In this document: one piece after another, positions 1-8,538 of the stretch
How positions within the stretch are numbered: position 1 is the first letter of the stretch
Layout of the letters: each line of letters starts with the position of its first letter
DNA from: a virus
Reading direction: 5' to 3' (one strand)
IMG/VR virus record: IMGVR_UViG_3300047551_001838
Span: 1-33,936 of that record
Length of the DNA: 33,936 bases
Position numbers and translations under genes: made by a program
The notes under the pieces: generated by a model
Seen by the model: the letters and a program-made list of their open reading frames with translations, nothing else
What the model was told of the DNA's origin: nothing
Database searches by the model: none

Positions 1-29
1 TTTCTGGAGTTGGCGCAGGAGGGGAGCCA

Positions 30-1658
30 ATGAGCAAGCCGCCGAGCAGGGCAAAGACGATCGAGCAGCATCAGCGTGACGGCACGTTCCGTTGGGACCG
101 CCACGAGCATCTGCTCGAGGAGCGCGACGCAACGCCGAAGCTGTGGCAGGCAAAGAGCATCAGGCAGGGAGGGCCGCTCGAGCCGGCCGAGCACTTCTCG
201 CTGTTCACCGAGCAGCTGATCCGCCACACGATCGGCCGCTGGTACGGGCAGCCCTTCAAGCTCGAGCCCTGGCAGCGCGAGATGGTCGACGAGCTGCTCG
301 CCGTCGACAAGCACGGCAACCGTGTCATCCGCCAGGCGCTCATCGGGCTGCCTCGTAAGAACGGCAAGAGCTCGCTGCTCTCGTCGCTGGCTTTGTGGTC
401 AGCTGCGGCCGAAGGCGAGCACGCGCCGGATGTCGTAGTGGCAGCGGGCTCGCGCGAGCAGGCTGCCGTCGTCTTCGACCAGGCCCGCTCGTTTGCCGAG
501 AGCAACCCTGACCTGGCGCTGTGGTTCGACCAGCAGCGCTTCGTCATCAAGTGCCCGCAGACCGATGGCCTCATCCGCCGAGTAGCAAGCGACGGGAAGC
601 TGCAGCACGGCCTCAACCCGTCGACGATCGTCGCCGACGAGCTGCACTCGTGGATGACTCCGAGGCAGGAAGAGCTATGGGCGGCGATGCAGACCTCGAC
701 AGGGGCCCGCGAGCAGCCGCTCACCTGCTCGATCACGACCGCCGGCTATGACCGCGACACCGTTTTGGGCCGCCTCTACAAGCAGGCGATGGAGCTGCCG
801 AGCCTCGAGGAGAGAAACGACGGCTCGCTCCTCGTTGCCAAGGACACCGACAGCGGCTTCCTGTTCTGGTGGTACACCGCGCCCGAGGACGTCGACATCG
901 AGGACGAGGACGCCTGGATGCGCGCGAACCCGGCCAGCTGGGTGACGCCCGAGACCCTGCGCCAGCAGCTCGACTCGCCAACGGTCGACGAGCAGGCCTT
1001 CCGGCGCCTTCACCTCAACCAGTGGACCGCCACGCGCACCTCATGGCTCAAGCCCGGGCTGTGGGATGAGATGCAGGACGGCGAGCTGCGCCCGGTGCCC
1101 GGCACGCCGGTCTACCTGGGCATCGACGTCGGCCTGGTGCACGACACCACCGCCGTCTCGATGGCATGGCTTGTCGAGGACAAGGTCGCCATCAACACGC
1201 ACGTCTGGAGCGCCGTTCACGACGTACCGGCGCACGAGTACGCCGAAGGTGGCCGTGTGGACCTCGAGCAGGTCGAGGAGTACGTCCGCCGGCTCGCCAA
1301 GACCTACGACGTGCGCGAGCTCGTCTTCGACCCGCGCTTCTTCGAGCGCTCGGCACAGACACTCTCAGGGGAAGGGCTCACCGTGGCACCACTGCATCAG
1401 TCCTCGGCCGCGATGGCCGATGCCTACCAGCAGTTCTACGCATCAGCTCAGGAGCGCCGCCTGCTGCACGACGGCGACCCGGTCCTCGCCGCTCATGTCG
1501 AAGCGACAGCGGCCAAGATGACCGACAGGGGCTGGCGAGTGCAGAAGAAGGACCAGAGCAAGCGCATCGACGCCTGCGTGGCCTCTGTCATGGCTACCTG
1601 GAGGGCATGGCGCTCGCTCTCTGAGCACCAAGAGCAGGGATTCGTGCTGATCGGATGA
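30..1658 (+). CDS. terL: Terminase large subunit (packaging ATPase/nuclease)
   Basis: 542 aa, full length for a siphovirus TerL. It should power DNA translocation into the prohead and cut concatemers. The N-terminal ATPase has a Walker A-like GLPRKNGKS (106-114) and a Walker B VADELH (201-206). The C-terminal RNase H-like nuclease begins at YLGIDVG (D366), with a second acidic strand around LVFDPRFF and a late Asp in RIDAC. AGGAGG at 17-22 fixes the ATG at 30. No small terminase is visible beside it; the nearest packaging-type gene is the HNH nuclease at the other end of the window. The family assignment is firm. Confidence 0.95.
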   Translation: MSKPPSRAKTIEQHQRDGTFRWDRHEHLLEERDATPKLWQAKSIRQGGPLEPAEHFSLFTEQLIRHTIGRWYGQPFKLEPWQREMVDELLAVDKHGNRVIRQALIGLPRKNGKSSLLSSLALWSAAAEGEHAPDVVVAAGSREQAAVVFDQARSFAESNPDLALWFDQQRFVIKCPQTDGLIRRVASDGKLQHGLNPSTIVADELHSWMTPRQEELWAAMQTSTGAREQPLTCSITTAGYDRDTVLGRLYKQAMELPSLEERNDGSLLVAKDTDSGFLFWWYTAPEDVDIEDEDAWMRANPASWVTPETLRQQLDSPTVDEQAFRRLHLNQWTATRTSWLKPGLWDEMQDGELRPVPGTPVYLGIDVGLVHDTTAVSMAWLVEDKVAINTHVWSAVHDVPAHEYAEGGRVDLEQVEEYVRRLAKTYDVRELVFDPRFFERSAQTLSGEGLTVAPLHQSSAAMADAYQQFYASAQERRLLHDGDPVLAAHVEATAAKMTDRGWRVQKKDQSKRIDACVASVMATWRAWRSLSEHQEQGFVLIG

Positions 1659-2644
1659 TGATTCTCGTCCTCGGCGCAGGTGGGCCCGCCGGTATCAACT
1701 TCACCAAGGCCGCCTACGAGTGCGGCCACGAGGCCGTCGCCTGCGACGTCGACCCGGTCATGCTGCAGCTCGCGCGTGGAAGGCACCGCGAGCTCGTGCG
1801 CCGGGACCGCACGGCCACGGAGATCAACCAGCTGATCCACAGGTACGACGTCGCCTTTGTTCACGCTCAGCCCGACGCCGAGGTCACCTGGCTTTCCGCC
1901 AACGCTCACCTCTTGAACGCGCCGACGCTCCTGCCTGGACGCGCGGCCCTCTTCGTTTGCGGCGACAAGTACCGCACCGCCAACGCTGCCGGACCCGATG
2001 CGCCGGCCACGCTTTCAATCTCAGACGAATCTGAGCTCGAGCGGGCCATCGAGGACCTCGGCGGCGACTGCTGGATGCGTCTTCGCCAAGGCGCCGGCTC
2101 TTCCGGTGCCCTTCCCGTCGCCGATGCTGAGATTGCGCGCGCCTGGATGCGCCACTGGCGTCAGTTTGACTTTGCCGATGACGACTGGATGTTGCAGGAG
2201 CGGCTGCCGGGCAAGGACCTCAGCTGGACCGGCGTCTTCAAGGACGGCCAGCTCGTCGCCTACGGCATGAAGGAGCGTCTGCGACTGCTCGGTGCCGATC
2301 GCTCGCCGGCCAAGATCGCCTCAACCGCCACGCTGCAGGTCACCGTCGACCGCAAGGACCTCCACGACACCGCGCAGAGGGTCATAGGAAGCCTGCAGGG
2401 CGTCTCTAACGGCATCTACATGGTCGATGCAAGGGAAGACTCCACCGGCCAGCCCAAGCTGACAGAAGTCAACTGTGGCCGCTTCGGTACGACTTCGATG
2501 CACTGGCATCACGCCCGCTGCAACCTCGTCGGCGCCTACATTCACGCCGGACTAGGCCGCGAAGAGCTGCCGCTCGGCAAATGCGAGCCCGGAGTTGCCT
2601 GGGCGCGCGAGATGGACGCCGGCGCGACGAGGGTCGAGCTGTGA
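1655..2644 (+). CDS. ATP-grasp ligase-like protein
   Basis: 329 aa, resembling ATP-grasp ligases of the carbamoyl-phosphate synthase-like group. Visible are an N-terminal nucleotide-fold start MILVLGAGGPAG, a glycine-rich loop QGAGSSGA (145-152), the phosphate/ATP-binding QERLPGKDLS (181-190) and the metal-binding EVNCGRFG (271-278). Such enzymes join a carboxylate, through an acyl-phosphate, to an amine, thiol or similar nucleophile. The substrate cannot be read from sequence. It overlaps terL by 4 nt and the following glycosyltransferase by 4 nt, so the two are probably co-translated. An ATP-grasp gene inside a head operon is unusual; modification of virion protein or host surface is inference. 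Confidence 0.8.
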   Translation: MMILVLGAGGPAGINFTKAAYECGHEAVACDVDPVMLQLARGRHRELVRRDRTATEINQLIHRYDVAFVHAQPDAEVTWLSANAHLLNAPTLLPGRAALFVCGDKYRTANAAGPDAPATLSISDESELERAIEDLGGDCWMRLRQGAGSSGALPVADAEIARAWMRHWRQFDFADDDWMLQERLPGKDLSWTGVFKDGQLVAYGMKERLRLLGADRSPAKIASTATLQVTVDRKDLHDTAQRVIGSLQGVSNGIYMVDAREDSTGQPKLTEVNCGRFGTTSMHWHHARCNLVGAYIHAGLGREELPLGKCEPGVAWAREMDAGATRVEL

Positions 2645-3429
2645 GGGTCATCGGGCTGTGCGCTTTTTGGGATGAGAGCCCGACGTGGCTTGCCTCGCAC
2701 CCGGCTGCCTGCGCTCACCTTGTAGATCACATGGTTTATGTCGATGGCGCTTACTTCCTCTTCGACAAGGACGGCTCCTCGAGCGGCGTAGAAGCTCACG
2801 AGGCGATCGCTATGGGATGCCAGGCCGCCGGTATCGGCTACACGCTGCACGTCCCGCAGACGCCGTGGATAGGCAACGAGGTCGAGAAGCGCTCTTTCAT
2901 GTTCCAGCTCGCCGAGCAGCTGACCACCGAGGAGGACTGGTACGTCGTCATCGACGCCGACACCTTCCTGATTGACGGCGACTGTGCCCGGGCTCGCGCT
3001 CAGATGGAGAGCGGCGAGTACGAGGCCTACGACGTTCACCTGGTCGAGCGCTGGGACTGGAACAAAGGCCCGGACGGCGAGCCGATCGTCCCGACAGCTA
3101 ACGCCGGTGCGCCGACCAAGTCCAGCAGCCCGCTGACCTGCGTCTTCAAGGCCCTGCGCGGCCTGCGCGTCTACGGAGCGCACTACCTCTTCGCCGTTCA
3201 GGACCCGGACTGGAAATGGGGCCTGAAAGCGCTGTGGGGCCCGTCGACCGAGTACGACATCGTGCCGCACGGCCAGCTTCACCTCGACTTCGAGCACCGC
3301 AACAAGCTGCGCACCTACGAGAGAGCGCAGGCAGCGCGCGATTACTACCGCGTCAGAGACGACGCCAAGGTCGAACGCACGACCCGCAACTTCATCGAAA
3401 CCGTCGACGGCGAGATCGCCGAGCTCTAG
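2641..3429 (+). CDS. Glycosyltransferase-like protein, GT-A type
   Basis: 262 aa from a GTG at 2641 that overlaps the ATP-grasp stop (GTGA). I chose this start over in-frame upstream codons, which lie inside the ligase gene. A hydrophobic strand followed by DAD (YVVIDADTFLI, 105-107) looks like the DxD metal/nucleotide-sugar site of GT-A enzymes, and acidic/His residues near the C-terminus (HGQLHLDFEHRN) could complete the site. The family is inferred from the motif and fold-like pattern. Acceptor and sugar are unknown. Its coupling to the ATP-grasp gene and place between terL and portal suggest virion or surface glycosylation. Confidence 0.65.
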   Translation: MRVIGLCAFWDESPTWLASHPAACAHLVDHMVYVDGAYFLFDKDGSSSGVEAHEAIAMGCQAAGIGYTLHVPQTPWIGNEVEKRSFMFQLAEQLTTEEDWYVVIDADTFLIDGDCARARAQMESGEYEAYDVHLVERWDWNKGPDGEPIVPTANAGAPTKSSSPLTCVFKALRGLRVYGAHYLFAVQDPDWKWGLKALWGPSTEYDIVPHGQLHLDFEHRNKLRTYERAQAARDYYRVRDDAKVERTTRNFIETVDGEIAEL

Positions 3430-3439
3430 GAGACAACCC

Positions 3440-3661
3440 TTGCCCGTATGGCTCATGCGCCTGGCGTGGAGAGTGCGCGGAAAACGCGCCGCCCGCCTGC
3501 ACCTAACTGACGGCCCCAGCGTCGAAGGCATCCTCGCCGGCCGCTGGGCAGGTCACTACATCATGCTCACGCCCTCGATCGTCGAGGAGGACAGCGTCGA
3601 GGCCACCGGACACTTCGAGGTCCCGGCCGAGCGCGTCATCTTCGTGCAGGTGCTCTCGTGA
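3440..3661 (+). CDS. Small head-region protein, unknown
   Basis: 73 aa. The start is a TTG at 3440 set by TAGGAG at 3427-3432; the nearest in-frame ATG (3455) has no such site. The N-terminus is basic (WRVRGKRAAR), followed by beta-rich sequence (SVEGILAGRWAGHYIMLTPS and EATGHFEVPAERVIFVQVL) that could form a small beta-barrel. It overlaps the portal GTG by 4 nt, so it is probably translated with it. No function recognised. Confidence 0.7.
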   Translation: MPVWLMRLAWRVRGKRAARLHLTDGPSVEGILAGRWAGHYIMLTPSIVEEDSVEATGHFEVPAERVIFVQVLS

Positions 3662-4842
3662 GGGTCGCCACCGTTCGCGGCGACGTGAGCCTGCGTGCCC
3701 GCAGCTTCGGCACCGCCGGAGCGAGCTTCCCGCTGCCGACCGAAAACGCCCTGACCACCAACCCGCCGAGCAGCTCGGTGTCGGTGCCCGCCGTCATGGC
3801 ATCGATTCGCCTCATCAGCGACTCGATCAGCGCGATGCCGTGCAAGGTCTACCGCAAGAACGCAGACGGCACGCCCGAGCCTGACTACGCCGCCACGCAG
3901 TACGACCTGCTGCACCGCGCGCCTAACGCCTCACAGAGCCCGTTTGAGTTCTGGCAGGACGTCACCTGCTCGATCGAGACCTTCGGCAACGCCTACATCC
4001 TCAAGACGCAGAGCAGGGGAGAGGTCCGCGAGCTGCGCGTCATCCGCGGCGACCGCGTCCGCGTGCTCAACGAGGACAGCTACGAGCCGACCTACGAGAT
4101 CAGGGACGGCGACGACGTTGCCGAGCTGACCAGCAAGGAGCTGCTGCACATTCGCGGCATCGCGCCTTTCGGTGGCGCTCTTGGCCTCTCGCCGCTCGAG
4201 GCTCACCGCCAGGTGCTCGCCAACGCCCAGCAGGTGAACCGCTTCCAGGGCGCCTTCTTCCAGAACGACGCCGCGCCCGGCGCTGTCATCCGCCTGCCGC
4301 AGCAGGTCAACGCCGAGCAGGCCAAGGAGATCGCCGACCTGTGGAACAGCGCGCACGCAGGAGCCGGCCGCGCGCGCCGCACCGCTGTGCTCGGTGGCGG
4401 CGCTGAGCTCACCGTGATGCCGGTCAACATGCAGGACCTGGCGATGGTCGACCAGATGAAGCTCTCGGTCGAGGACATCGCGCGCATCTTCGGCCTGCCG
4501 GCGCAGCTCATCACCGGCGACCCGATCGGCGACACGCAGCAGGTCACCGAGCAGTTCCTCAAGTTCTGCCTGGCTCCTCGCATGAGGCGCATCGAGAGCG
4601 CCCTACGCGCCGACCAGCAACTCTTCCCGCCGCAGGACGAGCTCTACCCGGAGTTCAAGGCCGACTCGCTCCTGCGCCCGTCAACCCGCGAGCGCTACGA
4701 GGCCATGCTCAAGGCCCGGCAGGCCGGATGGCTTACCGCCAACGAGATTCGCGCTCTGGAGAACTATCCGGCCGTCGAAGGCGGCGATGACCTCCAGATG
4801 ACGCCTGTCGGCGGCGCTCCGAACCTCACGCAAGGACAGTAA
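3658..4842 (+). CDS. Portal protein, HK97 type
   Basis: 394 aa from a GTG overlapping the upstream stop. It should form the dodecameric ring at the capsid vertex through which DNA passes. Typical HK97/SPP1-like features are SVSVPAVMASIRLISDSIS near the N-terminus, NAYILK in the core, the basic stretch RGDRVRVLN, and the stem/crown region SVEDIARIFGLPAQLITGD followed by TQQVTEQFLKFCLAPRMRRIE. Length and position between terL and protease match the family. The C-terminus is short and Gly/Pro-rich. Confidence 0.93.
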   Translation: MRVATVRGDVSLRARSFGTAGASFPLPTENALTTNPPSSSVSVPAVMASIRLISDSISAMPCKVYRKNADGTPEPDYAATQYDLLHRAPNASQSPFEFWQDVTCSIETFGNAYILKTQSRGEVRELRVIRGDRVRVLNEDSYEPTYEIRDGDDVAELTSKELLHIRGIAPFGGALGLSPLEAHRQVLANAQQVNRFQGAFFQNDAAPGAVIRLPQQVNAEQAKEIADLWNSAHAGAGRARRTAVLGGGAELTVMPVNMQDLAMVDQMKLSVEDIARIFGLPAQLITGDPIGDTQQVTEQFLKFCLAPRMRRIESALRADQQLFPPQDELYPEFKADSLLRPSTRERYEAMLKARQAGWLTANEIRALENYPAVEGGDDLQMTPVGGAPNLTQGQ

Positions 4843-6293
4843 TGGCTGTCGACCTGACACCGAACGCCGGAATGGCCGAGGAGGCCGCCAAGGGCCTGCG
4901 CTGGGTCGATGAGGGACTCGGTGGCGACGGTCTTGTAGCAGCCACGCTCACCGACGCCCGCCGCATGGTCGATGGCACCGAGCTCTCCGAAGCCAAGGTG
5001 CGCCGGATGCCCGCCTGGTTTGCCCGTCACGAGGTAGACATGAGCGCGCCGGCCAACGCAGACTCCGGCAACGAGGACTATCCCGGGCCCGGCCGCGTGG
5101 CCTGGGCGCTGTGGGGCGGCGACGCCGGTCGCTCATGGGCAGAGGACAAGGTCCGTCAGCTCGAGGAGCGCTCCCGCCGCGAGCTGCCTGGCGAGATGCC
5201 CGACGACATGCTTGAGGACCCGGACCTGCCCGCCGATGACCTTGAAGACGACCTCGAGCAAGACATCGCTGGCCTCTCAGACCGCCAGCAGGCGCTCTAC
5301 AACGCAACCGAGGCCATCTCCGAGGCCTACGGCGTGTTCAACGCCGGAATCGGCCCGGACGGCGCGCATTACATGGGCGCGCAGGACAACCCTTTCGCAG
5401 AGCAGGGAATGGCGTGCCAGGCGTGCGCCTTCTACTACCCGAACGCCGAAGACCCGCAGGCCAACGGCCAATGCGAGGTAGTGCAGGGCCCGCAGGAGCT
5501 TGACGGACTCGTCGAGCCGGGCGGCCTTTGCAAGCTCTGGATCATCCCGAACCTACAAGAGGAACAAGTGACTGACGAAGCCCGCTGGATCAGCAACGCA
5601 CCCGTCAAGCTCGAGGTGCGCGAGAGCGGCGCCAGCCCGGACGAGATCGTCGTCAGGGGCCACGCCGCCGTCTTCAACGAGATGTCGCACGACCTCGGCG
5701 GCTTCCGCGAGCGCATCGCTCCTGGCGCCTTCGAGGAGGTCCTGCGCACGCAGCCCGACGTACACCTGGTTGTCGGCCACGACATGACGATGCCGCTGGC
5801 CCGCACCGCCAACGGGACGCTCGAGATGCGCGAGGACGAGCAGGGCCTCTACATCTGGGCGCGCATCAACGGCGCGCTGTCCTACGGCAAGGACGTAGCC
5901 GAGCAGCTGCGCACCGGCCTGGTCGACCAGATGAGCTTCGCCTTCACCGTTGCCGAGAACGGCGACCAGTGGATGAAGGACGAGGAGACCGGCGCGATCA
6001 CTCGCACCGTGCGCAAGGTCAGCGGCCTGTACGACGTGAGCATCGTCGCGCAGGGCGCCTACCCGCAAACCGACGTCGCCGTCATCCGCTCGGCGATGGC
6101 AGCACACAATCTTCTGGACAGCTCGCAGGCCGATGACTCGGCTGGGGCTCTAACCGTCGCGCCTGTAGCCAACCAGGCGGGCGGCGCTGTCGCTTCCGAT
6201 GAGGGCAGCGAGCAGACGATGTCCAAGCGTCTGCAGGTCATGCGCAACAGCACGCGCATGGCTCTTCACACATTCCACAGCAAGGAGAAGTGA
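4842..6293 (+). CDS. Head maturation protease with extra N-terminal modules
   Basis: 483 aa, about twice a usual prohead protease. Residues 1-110 carry an accessory module containing ARHEVD and PGPGRVAWALWGGDAG. Residues 180-235 contain a cysteine cluster (C192, C195, C211, C230) that looks metal-binding. The S21/HK97-type protease starts near residue 250, with catalytic H313 in VVGHDM and S365 in MSFAF. The C-terminal tail is low-complexity and may act in scaffolding. An internal GTG at 5568 with its own Shine-Dalgarno could also give a free 241-aa protease. The protease should cleave the capsid delta domain during prohead maturation. Confidence 0.9.
   Translation: MAVDLTPNAGMAEEAAKGLRWVDEGLGGDGLVAATLTDARRMVDGTELSEAKVRRMPAWFARHEVDMSAPANADSGNEDYPGPGRVAWALWGGDAGRSWAEDKVRQLEERSRRELPGEMPDDMLEDPDLPADDLEDDLEQDIAGLSDRQQALYNATEAISEAYGVFNAGIGPDGAHYMGAQDNPFAEQGMACQACAFYYPNAEDPQANGQCEVVQGPQELDGLVEPGGLCKLWIIPNLQEEQVTDEARWISNAPVKLEVRESGASPDEIVVRGHAAVFNEMSHDLGGFRERIAPGAFEEVLRTQPDVHLVVGHDMTMPLARTANGTLEMREDEQGLYIWARINGALSYGKDVAEQLRTGLVDQMSFAFTVAENGDQWMKDEETGAITRTVRKVSGLYDVSIVAQGAYPQTDVAVIRSAMAAHNLLDSSQADDSAGALTVAPVANQAGGAVASDEGSEQTMSKRLQVMRNSTRMALHTFHSKEK
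5556..5570 (+). promoter_or_regulatory. Internal ribosome binding site and GTG start in the protease gene
   Basis: AAGAGGA at 5556-5562 lies 5 nt before an in-frame GTG at 5568-5570. It falls between the cysteine module and the protease domain. Translation from here would give a 241-aa stand-alone protease beginning TDEARW after the initiator. Seen in sequence; use as a real start is inferred. Confidence 0.45.
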
Positions 6294-7633
6294 TGTCACG
6301 CATCACCGAGCTGCGCGAGGCCTACAACGCCGCTGCGCAGACCCTTCACTCCGCTGCCGATGCGATCGAGAACGCCGACGAGTCGGCCGACCTCGACGCC
6401 CTGCAGTCGGAGTTCGACTCCGCCCACGAGGCGGCCGAGCGTTCCCGCAAGGAGCTGGAGCGCATGGAGGCCGTCGTCGAGGCCCGCGAGTCGATGCCGG
6501 TGCGCCCGGTCGAGGAGACCGAGTCACCGCGCGTGGAGGTTGTGAGCAACGAGGCCGTATACCGCAAGGACCGGCCCGAGCGCTCCTACTTCCGCGACCT
6601 GTACCTGTCCAAGGTCTCCGGTGACAGCGCCGCTTCCGAGCGGCTCGCGCAGCACTCGCTGCACGTCGCCACCAGCGAGGCCCGCGACAACAACACGACC
6701 GACGGCACCGGCGGCGAGTTTGTTCCGCCGCTCTGGCTCGTCCAGGACTACGTCGCCAAGGCGCGTGCCAGTCGTGTCACTGCCGACCTGTGCAGCAAGT
6801 TCCCGCTCCCGGCGGGCACCGACTCGATCAGCGTTCCCGCGATCACCACGGGCACGTCGGTCGCCGCTCAGGCCACGCAGAACACCGCCGTGTCGGAGAC
6901 CGACCTGGTCACCGCTACGGTCACCGCTCCCGTCCGTACCTACGGCGGGATCAGCGACTGCTCCGTGCAGCTCGTTGAGCAGAGCCCGATCGCCTTTGAC
7001 CAGGTGATCTTCTCCGACCTCGCCGCCGCGCACGCGCAGGCGATCGACTCGGCGATCATCAACAGCACCGGCGCGTCCGGTACTCACGAGGGCATCCTGC
7101 ATGCCGACACGGTCAACACCGTGACGTACACGGCCTCGACCCCCACGGTCGCCGGCCTGTTCCCCAAGCTGGCCGACGCCGTCCAGCAGATCGCTTCCGA
7201 GCGGTTCGCTCCGGCCAACGCCATCGTGATGCATCCGCGTCGCTGGGGCTTCCTGGTTGCCGGGCTTGACTCGAGCAACCGTCCGCTGGTTGTCCCGAAC
7301 AGCTCGGGCCCGACCAACGCCGTCGCCACCTTCGGCGACGTGGCCGCCGAGGCCTTCGCTGGCACCCTCCTGGGGCTGCCGGTGTTCCTCGACGCCAACA
7401 TCCCGACCAACCTGGGCTCGGGCACCAACGAGGACCGCATCATCGTCGGCAAGTTCGACGACGCCTTCCTCTACGAGGGTGCTCCCAAGGCCGAGGTCTT
7501 CCGCGAGACTCTCTCCGCAGAGCTCACGGTCCGTTTCCGGCTCTACAACTTCTCGGCTTTCACCGCCGAGCGGTACGCCGGCGACAACTTCGCCGTCATC
7601 GGCGGAACCGGTCTCGTCGCTCCGACCTTCTAG
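6293..7633 (+). CDS. Major capsid protein, HK97 fold
   Basis: 446 aa. ATG at 6293 overlaps the protease stop (TGATG) and follows AGGAG at 6283-6287; a GTG just before it (6290) is less likely. Residues 1 to about 100 are a charged, coiled-coil delta/scaffold domain, then a Lys/Arg-rich junction (YRKDRPERSYFRDLY) suitable for protease cleavage. The HK97 core follows: GGEFVPPLW, repeated Thr/Val beta segments, NAIVMHPRRWGFL, GLPVFLDANIP and a C-terminal RLYNFSAFTAERYAGDNFAVI. It forms the icosahedral shell. The assignment is firm. Confidence 0.95.
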   Translation: MSRITELREAYNAAAQTLHSAADAIENADESADLDALQSEFDSAHEAAERSRKELERMEAVVEARESMPVRPVEETESPRVEVVSNEAVYRKDRPERSYFRDLYLSKVSGDSAASERLAQHSLHVATSEARDNNTTDGTGGEFVPPLWLVQDYVAKARASRVTADLCSKFPLPAGTDSISVPAITTGTSVAAQATQNTAVSETDLVTATVTAPVRTYGGISDCSVQLVEQSPIAFDQVIFSDLAAAHAQAIDSAIINSTGASGTHEGILHADTVNTVTYTASTPTVAGLFPKLADAVQQIASERFAPANAIVMHPRRWGFLVAGLDSSNRPLVVPNSSGPTNAVATFGDVAAEAFAGTLLGLPVFLDANIPTNLGSGTNEDRIIVGKFDDAFLYEGAPKAEVFRETLSAELTVRFRLYNFSAFTAERYAGDNFAVIGGTGLVAPTF

Positions 7634-7646
7634 GTCAAGCGATAAC

Positions 7647-7709
7647 AGCAGCGCCCTGGCGTCCGGTCACCGGACTGGGCTCGGGCAGGTTCGATTCCTG
7701 CCCGCTGCT
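7647..7709 (+). ncRNA. tRNA-like structured element lacking a D-arm
   Basis: This lies in the 104-nt gap behind the capsid gene. A perfect 7-bp outer stem pairs 7647-7653 with 7703-7709 (AGCAGCG/CGCTGCT). Inside it is a T-arm-like hairpin with canonical loop TTCGATT (7690-7696) on the stem GCAGG/CCTGC. Only about 30 nt separate the outer stem from the T-arm, against 41 or more in a normal tRNA, and that space holds the GTCCGGTCACCGGAC palindrome instead of D and anticodon arms. No encoded CCA follows. It could be a degenerate tRNA, a tRNA-like processing signal, or chance pairing in GC-rich DNA. No U-run, so a terminator is unlikely. Confidence 0.45.
7661..7675. repeat. 15-bp palindrome GTCCGGTCACCGGAC, copy 1
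   Basis: Perfect inverted repeat around a central C/G pair. It is intergenic, inside the tRNA-like element between capsid and the next gene. Identical or reverse-complement copies occur at 18825-18839 and 26206-26220. Confidence 0.8.
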
Positions 7710-7737
7710 ATCCGCAGTTCAAGTGAGGGAGAAGCTC

Positions 7738-7908
7738 ATGCTGAGCAAGATTGCCGCGCTGGTCTCACAGCGCGACCGTGCCGCCAAGGCCAAGGACCAC
7801 GAGCTCGTCGCACAGCTCAACGCGCAGCTGGCAAAGATCGGCCAGGAAGGCCGCACGCAGGCCGACCGTGCCGCCAAGCGCATCCCGACGCTGGGCGCCC
7901 GCAGGTAG
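7738..7908 (+). CDS. Small alpha-helical head-region protein
   Basis: 56 aa from an ATG at 7738 with AGGGAGA at 7726-7732; a GTG at 7723 would put the Shine-Dalgarno inside the gene. The sequence is a charged helix (IAALVSQRDRAAKAKDHELV, then LNAQLAKIG). It ends directly against the connector ATG. Small helical ORFs of this kind often sit between capsid and connector genes in actinophages. Function unknown; a minor assembly factor is a guess. Confidence 0.65.
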   Translation: MLSKIAALVSQRDRAAKAKDHELVAQLNAQLAKIGQEGRTQADRAAKRIPTLGARR

Positions 7909-8538
7909 ATGGCCGCTCAGGACCTGTGCTCGCTCTCCGACGTGAGGGCGTTCCTCGAGCTGCCACAGGCCGACACCGGCCGCGACACGCTCATCACCAA
8001 CACCATCACGCCTATCAGCGACGCCATCGCCCGCTACTGCGACCGCGAGTTTGTCGCCACCGCCTCGGCGACGCGCGTCTTCACGCTTCCGGTAGGTCAG
8101 CGCGTCCTTGACCTTGCGCCTTACGAGCTGCGCACCGTCACGACGATGACGCTGCACCCGGAAGAGGCGCAGCCCGAGACGCTTACCGCCACGCAGGACT
8201 ATCAGCTGCTGCCGCTGCCCACGCGCTTTGGGACCTACCTCAAGGTGCGCTTCTCGGCCGACCTGACGACGCTGCACGACGGCGACAGCGCCAAATACTT
8301 CGGCTATTCGCAGGTGTCGATCGCCGGCGCCTGGGGCATGGCCTCGGTGCCCAGCGACGTCAAGCAGGCCGCGATCCTCGCCGTGGCCTCGGCAATCCGC
8401 AAGGACATCCCGGCACTGGAGATTGGCGACTTTGTCAACGAGCCGCGCCAGCTCCAGCCCGATAGGCCAATCAACTACGCGCTGCCCTCAGCTTCGCTTC
8501 GGATGCTGGGTCCGTACCGGCGCGTCGGCATGGCCTAA
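7909..8538 (+). CDS. Head-tail connector (gp6-like adaptor)
   Basis: 209 aa, ATG immediately after the preceding stop. It starts with DLCSLSDVRAFLELP and ITPISDAIARYCDREF, the helical N-terminus usual for gp6/Gp15-like connectors. A beta-rich middle follows (VFTLPVGQRVLDLAPYEL, YLKVRFSADL), then a helix DVKQAAILAVASAIRKDI. Such proteins dock beneath the portal and prepare the vertex for the tail. Position two genes after the capsid supports this. Family by pattern, not exact homology. Confidence 0.8.
   Translation: MAAQDLCSLSDVRAFLELPQADTGRDTLITNTITPISDAIARYCDREFVATASATRVFTLPVGQRVLDLAPYELRTVTTMTLHPEEAQPETLTATQDYQLLPLPTRFGTYLKVRFSADLTTLHDGDSAKYFGYSQVSIAGAWGMASVPSDVKQAAILAVASAIRKDIPALEIGDFVNEPRQLQPDRPINYALPSASLRMLGPYRRVGMA

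Noticed and set aside
2542-3531. Minus-strand open frame (329 codons) opposite the glycosyltransferase
   Set aside because: Lacks protein-like features and ribosome site; opposite a gene with a clear DxD motif and operon overlaps.
5553-6107. Minus-strand open frame opposite the protease domain
   Set aside because: Antisense of the catalytic region; composition typical of a high-GC shadow frame.
7665-7671. Reading GGTCACC as an anticodon loop with anticodon TCA (UGA suppressor)
   Set aside because: The loop lacks T at position 33, the stem is only 4 bp with this loop, and there is no D-arm; not a functional tRNA by known rules.
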